This document shows, piece by piece, positions 60,415 through 64,000 of a stretch of DNA of 64,000 nucleotides (its first letter is position 1; each line of letters starts with the position of its first letter). Location: NCBI GenBank assembly GCA_016793115.1, contig JAEUIN010000273.1:62001-126000 (forward strand), given 5' to 3'. The translations under genes and the position numbers were made by a program. Under the pieces are notes generated by a model. It was not told the DNA's origin. It saw nothing but the letters and a program-made list of their open reading frames with translations, and searched no databases. Source of the DNA: Planctomycetaceae bacterium (GTDB taxonomy: Bacteria > Planctomycetota > Planctomycetia > Pirellulales > PNKZ01).

Positions 60415-61661
60415 GCGCGACGGCGATGGAAGAGGCGACCACTCGGCCAGTCTCAGGTCTTACTCGAGCGCAAGCCTGTCTGACGGTCGTCGTCGCGGCC
60501 GCGGCCATGGTCGCCACGTTGCCGGGGCGCACGTTCGGCATCGGCCTGATCGAATCGCAGATGAGCGCTGAATTGGGGCTCAATCCGATCGAAGTCGGCC
60601 ACATCAACCTCTGGGCCACGCTGCTCGGCGCGTCGGCGTGCTTTCCGATCGGCAAACTGCTCGACATGTACGGTCTACGCGTCGTTCTCTTTGGAACCGC
60701 GCTCTGCCTGGGAGCGGCGACGCGCAGCTTGGCGAGCGTCGATTCGCCCGCGGCGCTGTTCGTGCTCGTGTTGCTCACGCGAGCGTTCGGTCAGAGTGCG
60801 ATGTCGGTGGTCAGCATCGCGATCGTGGGCAAGTCGTTCGATCGGCGGAAGTCTTGGCCGATGGCCGTCTATAGCGTGTTAATGACGATCGGCTTCATGA
60901 CGGCGTTCGGCACGGTCGGACCGGCCGTCCGCGATTTCGGCTGGCGCTATGCCTGGTCGGGCGTGGGCCTCGCGGTGTTTTTCTTAGTGCCGCTCGCGTG
61001 GTTATTGCCGCGAGCCGCAACGCAATTGCCGACGGCAGACGAAGAGGCTGCGGTCGGCCGCGGCTTCACGTTGCGGCAAGCTCTACGCACGCCGGCATTC
61101 TGGGTGTTCGCTCTGGCTACGTCGCTGTTCGGACTCGTGGCATCCGGGCTGACGCTGTTCAACGTTCGCGTGCTGGCCGAGCGCGGCTTGACCTATGAAG
61201 ACTACTACGAAACCGCGAAAGCGGCCGTGCCGTTCGGCTTGCTCGGCCAGGCGCTCTGCGGGCTCCTCGCGCGGCGCTTGAGTTATCAGTACATCACCAC
61301 GCTCGGCATGGTGCTCTATGCCGTCGGAATCGTCTGTTTATCGTGGGTCGACACGCGCGGCGAATTGCTGGCCGCTTCGCTGCTCTCCGGCTTCGCGGGC
61401 GGTATCATCACCGTCGTGTTCTTCGCCGTATTTCCACGCTTGTTCGGGCGACGCGAGCTCGGCTGCATCCAGGGAGCGGCGCAATTGCTGACCGTCGTCG
61501 CATCGGCCGTGGGGCCGCTGTCGTTCGCTTTCTCCGTCGACTCCTTCGGTTCTTATCGACCTGCACTGAACGTCTTGTCCGTCGCAGTTGTTTTGGTCGG
61601 TTTCGCCGCACTCGTCGTTCCGTCGCCGGGACTCGACGGCGATTCCCCGACCGTCGTTTAG
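60411..61661 (+). CDS. Major facilitator superfamily transporter
   Basis: A 416-residue membrane protein with about 12 hydrophobic segments and a central cytoplasmic loop near residues 195-220. The loop between helices 2 and 3 (GKLLDMYGLRVVLF near 83-96) is the family's conserved DRxGRR-like motif in a variant form. The start ATG overlaps the stop of the PhyH gene by 4 bp, a strong sign of coupling. The arsenic-related fusion gene follows 23 bp later, so the transporter likely moves the substrate or product of those enzymes. It is not recognisably ArsJ, ArsP or ArsK. Export rather than import is a guess. Confidence 0.87.
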   Translation: MSATAMEEATTRPVSGLTRAQACLTVVVAAAAMVATLPGRTFGIGLIESQMSAELGLNPIEVGHINLWATLLGASACFPIGKLLDMYGLRVVLFGTALCLGAATRSLASVDSPAALFVLVLLTRAFGQSAMSVVSIAIVGKSFDRRKSWPMAVYSVLMTIGFMTAFGTVGPAVRDFGWRYAWSGVGLAVFFLVPLAWLLPRAATQLPTADEEAAVGRGFTLRQALRTPAFWVFALATSLFGLVASGLTLFNVRVLAERGLTYEDYYETAKAAVPFGLLGQALCGLLARRLSYQYITTLGMVLYAVGIVCLSWVDTRGELLAASLLSGFAGGIITVVFFAVFPRLFGRRELGCIQGAAQLLTVVASAVGPLSFAFSVDSFGSYRPALNVLSVAVVLVGFAALVVPSPGLDGDSPTVV

Positions 61662-61684
61662 TCTTAACGTATCGCCTCATAATT

Positions 61685-62794
61685 ATGTCTACCGCCGCCG
61701 CCGACCTTGTGAAGTTTCACCTCTCGCTCAATGCGAGTTCGTTGGCGAACTCCGTCGCCTTCTACCGCACGCTGTTCGGCGTCGAGCCGGCGAAGGTGCG
61801 CGACGACTACGCGAAGTTCGAGCTCGCCGAACCACCGGTCGTGCTCTCGCTCATTCCTATTCCTCCGAGAAGCGGTGGGCCTTTGAACCATGCGGGATTG
61901 CGCTTGCTCGATTCCGCCGCACTCGTCGCCGTGCAACACCGGCTGGAACTGGCCGGCTACGCGACTCAGCGCGAAGAGGGGGTCGAGTGTTGCTATTCGA
62001 AGCAGACGAAGTTTTGGGTTCACGACCCCGACGGCTGTCTCTGGGAGATCTACGTTCTCCACGGCGACGTCGATGAGCACGACCACGAGAGTGCGAGTCA
62101 CGAGCGCGGGCTCGTTGGTAACTCCGCATTCCGCGGTCGAGTGCAAGGCCTCGCCGTGCAAATCGCCGCCGCGACGTCGAACGTCCCGCAGCCGATCGTG
62201 TGGCAGCACATCCTTACGCAACCGCTTCCGGCGCGAATCGACGCCGCCGACGGCTCCGTCGACGAAGTGCAACTGCAAGGCACCCTCAATCGGCGCGACT
62301 CGGCCGAGGCGGTTCGCACGTTTCTGGCCGATGTGAAGCGGGCCTTGAAGGCCGGCGGCACAATCTCCGCGCATGTGCTCACGGCCGATCGCCCGCTCTC
62401 GGAGAAGCCGACCCTGCCCGGCCCGGCGTCGCTCGTCGAACAAGTTTGGACCGATACGGAGATCGGAGAGTTTTTCTCCGCAGCCGGGTTCGTCGGCTTG
62501 CGATTCAGTAAGCTTAGTCAGAAGCCTTGTTTCACCGTCGGAAAGGCTCAACTGCGTGAGACGAAGCTGAGCGGTTCGAAGCCTGGAACGGCCGACGGAG
62601 ATTTTTGCGGACCGGTCGAAGTGCTCTACAAAGGCCCGCTGCGCGAGCTTCGTGACGACTTCGGTAACGTCTATCCGCGCGGCACACGCGTGCGAATCAA
62701 CGGTGCGGCGGCTAAGCTGTTGGCCGAGTTGCCGCAGGCCGCGGAGACCTTTCTGTTTAGCGACGGAAACGATCCGTCAGGCTGTTGCGGCTAA
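61685..62794 (+). CDS. ArsI/CadI-type VOC domain fused to ArsM-like C-terminal half
   Basis: A 369-residue fusion. Residues 1-125 are a VOC-fold domain like ArsI, the Fe-dependent C-As lyase: metal ligands His12, His69 and Glu121 and the arsenic-binding pair Cys102-Cys103 (VECCYSKQTKFW) are all in place. Residues about 165-350 look like the C-terminal half of arsenite methyltransferase ArsM: VKRALKAGGTISAHVL near 219, then a segment around Cys308 (DFCGPVEVLYKGPLREL) and DDFGNVYPRGTRVRI. The SAM-binding GxGxG motif is absent, so methyl transfer is unlikely. The protein ends in SGCCG. I call the fusion from motifs only; the order and role of the second part are inferred. It may sense, bind or hand over organoarsenicals. 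Confidence 0.75.
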   Translation: MSTAAADLVKFHLSLNASSLANSVAFYRTLFGVEPAKVRDDYAKFELAEPPVVLSLIPIPPRSGGPLNHAGLRLLDSAALVAVQHRLELAGYATQREEGVECCYSKQTKFWVHDPDGCLWEIYVLHGDVDEHDHESASHERGLVGNSAFRGRVQGLAVQIAAATSNVPQPIVWQHILTQPLPARIDAADGSVDEVQLQGTLNRRDSAEAVRTFLADVKRALKAGGTISAHVLTADRPLSEKPTLPGPASLVEQVWTDTEIGEFFSAAGFVGLRFSKLSQKPCFTVGKAQLRETKLSGSKPGTADGDFCGPVEVLYKGPLRELRDDFGNVYPRGTRVRINGAAAKLLAELPQAAETFLFSDGNDPSGCCG

Positions 62795-62812
62795 CAACGG
62801 AAGGGTTGCGCC

Positions 62813-63658
62813 TCAGGTGGCGTCCGGATGCGTGAAACGAACCGGCTTCGCCACGACGACGGCCACATTCATCCCTAGAAGTCGGGCCGGCGTGAACCGC
62901 CAGGTGAGGGCCGTGCGTCGTGCGGAGTCGTCGAAACTCGGCACTCCGCTCGATTCGGCGACAACCGCGTCTTCGACGACCCCATCGGCGGTGATTCTTA
63001 ACTTCAAGAGCACGACCCCTTGAAGCCGACGCGTTCGGGCGTCCGGCGGGTATGGCGGCTTCAGATTGTCGACGGAAGGTTGCGGAGGCTCGTCGAACTG
63101 CGAGCCGTCGACGGCCACCGAAGCCGCCGACTCGACGCTCTCGACCGGCGCAACGGTCGCGGTCTTCGTCGTCGACCTTTTGGGTCTCTGTTCCGTGATT
63201 TGCTCCGGCGGCGTTTTCTCCGGCGGCGTCTCGGTTCGCTCGACCGGCGGCTTCGGAACTTTGGTTGCGACGGCAGCCAACCCGACCGACGGCGTGGGAC
63301 GCTCGGCCGGCTTCGAATCGGCGGATTTTTCGATCTGGACCGGCCGCGCGATCGGTTTCTCGCAAGGTTTCTCGACCGGCATCTTCACCGGCCGCGTTTG
63401 CCGTTCCGCTTCGCTTGGTTCCGGAGCGCCTGCGATCGAAGCTTGAAGTTCGACCGAAGCCTGCCGACTACGGGTCAGAAGTTGAGGCGGAGTGAAACCG
63501 AGCCACCCGGCTATAAGCATCACCAGAAGGTAGCCGGCGTAGCCCGACGCGTGGCCTGCCAAGCTGAGGCAAGACGCGGTAATAAGCTGCCCGCGCGACG
63601 TCGCACGGGTGCGGCGCGGCGAGGCATCGTCGATGATCGGGAATTCCGGTAAACTCAT
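62813..63658 (-). CDS. Energy transducer TonB
   Basis: A 281-residue protein with a short cytoplasmic N-terminus, one membrane anchor at about residues 37-54 (GYAGYLLVMLIAGWLGF), a long Pro/Glu/Lys/Thr-rich periplasmic linker (about 85-195) and a C-terminal TonB domain starting KPPYPPDARTRRLQGVVLLK near 203. It would pass proton-motive force from ExbB/ExbD to outer-membrane receptors. The ATG at 63658 is chosen because upstream in-frame residues do not resemble TonB N-termini. It is convergent with the ArsI-like fusion (18 bp between stops) and divergent from the ArsR-type gene. exbBD is not visible. Its link to arsenic is unproven. Confidence 0.88.
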   Translation of the reverse strand: MSLPEFPIIDDASPRRTRATSRGQLITASCLSLAGHASGYAGYLLVMLIAGWLGFTPPQLLTRSRQASVELQASIAGAPEPSEAERQTRPVKMPVEKPCEKPIARPVQIEKSADSKPAERPTPSVGLAAVATKVPKPPVERTETPPEKTPPEQITEQRPKRSTTKTATVAPVESVESAASVAVDGSQFDEPPQPSVDNLKPPYPPDARTRRLQGVVLLKLRITADGVVEDAVVAESSGVPSFDDSARRTALTWRFTPARLLGMNVAVVVAKPVRFTHPDAT

Positions 63659-63776
63659 GCCGTCGGAGAGGAGGCTGTTGAGGGCTCCAAGACAATCTAA
63701 TAGTCGTAAGAACGTGAGGCAAGTTCGGACCGCGGCCGTTTTTGCGGCGGCGATCCCAACATTCAAGCGAGCGCTT

Positions 63777-64000
63777 ATGAAGAAGCCCGAAGAGTTTCAA
63801 TGGTGCGCCGAGCGGCTGAAGGCGCTGGCCGATCCTGAACGGCTGCGCATTCTCACCGTCTTGCTCGCCGGTCCCCGACACGTCAGCGCACTGGCCGATG
63901 AACTTGACGACGCGATCGTTAAAGTCTCGCATCATCTCGGCGTGCTACGACACTCCGGCATCGTTCGCACCACGAAGCATGGCCGGCATGTCGAATACGC
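63777..64000 (+). CDS. ArsR-family helix-turn-helix regulator, cut by window edge
   Basis: Seventy-four complete codons from the ATG at 63777 before the window ends. The sequence KALADPERLRILTVLLAGPR, VSALADELDDAIVKVSHHLG and VLRHSGIVRTTKHGRHVEY is the winged helix-turn-helix of ArsR/SmtB repressors. The classical metal box ELCVCDL is absent; the equivalent stretch has no Cys, so metal sensing, if any, uses other sites. It diverges from tonB and is 1 kb from the ArsI-like fusion operon. Whether it controls that operon is unknown; the missing C-terminal part may hold Cys residues. Confidence 0.85.
   Translation, partial: MKKPEEFQWCAERLKALADPERLRILTVLLAGPRHVSALADELDDAIVKVSHHLGVLRHSGIVRTTKHGRHVEY

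Overview
The window looks like a chromosomal segment of a planctomycete, most likely from the Pirellulales. The evidence is the gene content: a DUF1549/DUF1553 cytochrome-like protein followed by a Tat-exported DUF1501 protein, a formylglycine-type sulfatase, ThuA and GH71/99-like secreted proteins, a Ser/Thr kinase beside an FHA-cyclase, LL-diaminopimelate aminotransferase, and many small proteins of a planctomycete type. GC is high and even, so most long antisense reading frames are shadows. I see no rRNA, tRNA, CRISPR array, intact insertion sequence or prophage.

Layout. 1-3358: a truncated sodium:solute symporter diverges from an SDR, a Gfo/Idh/MocA oxidoreductase and a small unknown gene. 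3355-12656 (minus strand): gyrA, then gmd-rmd-ugd for GDP-6-deoxyhexose and UDP-glucuronate, then a histidine kinase and NtrC-type regulator. 13079-16864: dapL, a bidirectional terminator, a Flp-pilin-like gene, a 650-bp non-coding stretch, an anti-sigma-like membrane protein without a visible sigma factor, and a secreted helical protein. 17032-21156: the DUF1549/DUF1553-DUF1501 pair. 21549-25388: ilvB, then a MarR regulator and a flavin-dependent halogenase-like enzyme.

25648-29361 is an accessory patch (antiporter, GNAT, DinB, SDR) seeded with a short dispersed repeat that supplies the stop codon of three genes. 29790-35589 is a signalling block (MORN-repeat protein, transmembrane Ser/Thr kinase, FHA-GAF-like-cyclase), followed by a GH71/99-like protein and an amidohydrolase. 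38813-46739 holds a CaCA antiporter with a universal stress protein, ThuA, an AcuI-like reductase, trxA, a large coiled-coil protein, epmA and an unknown gene. 46768-50040 is an unusually enlarged Tex. 50942-54721 is a likely sugar-acid catabolic group (Zn-dehydrogenase and aldo/keto reductase divergent from UxaA). Then come a sulfotransferase, DUF2071, a sulfatase and a COG0523 GTPase.

The strongest candidate for something undescribed is 59629-64000. There a PhyH-type dioxygenase, an MFS transporter and a fusion of an ArsI/CadI-type C-As lyase domain with an ArsM-like methyltransferase C-terminal half (lacking the SAM-binding motif) form a tight operon. A TonB gene and an ArsR-type regulator that runs off the window follow. 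This suggests an organoarsenical-handling cassette, but substrate and function are inference.
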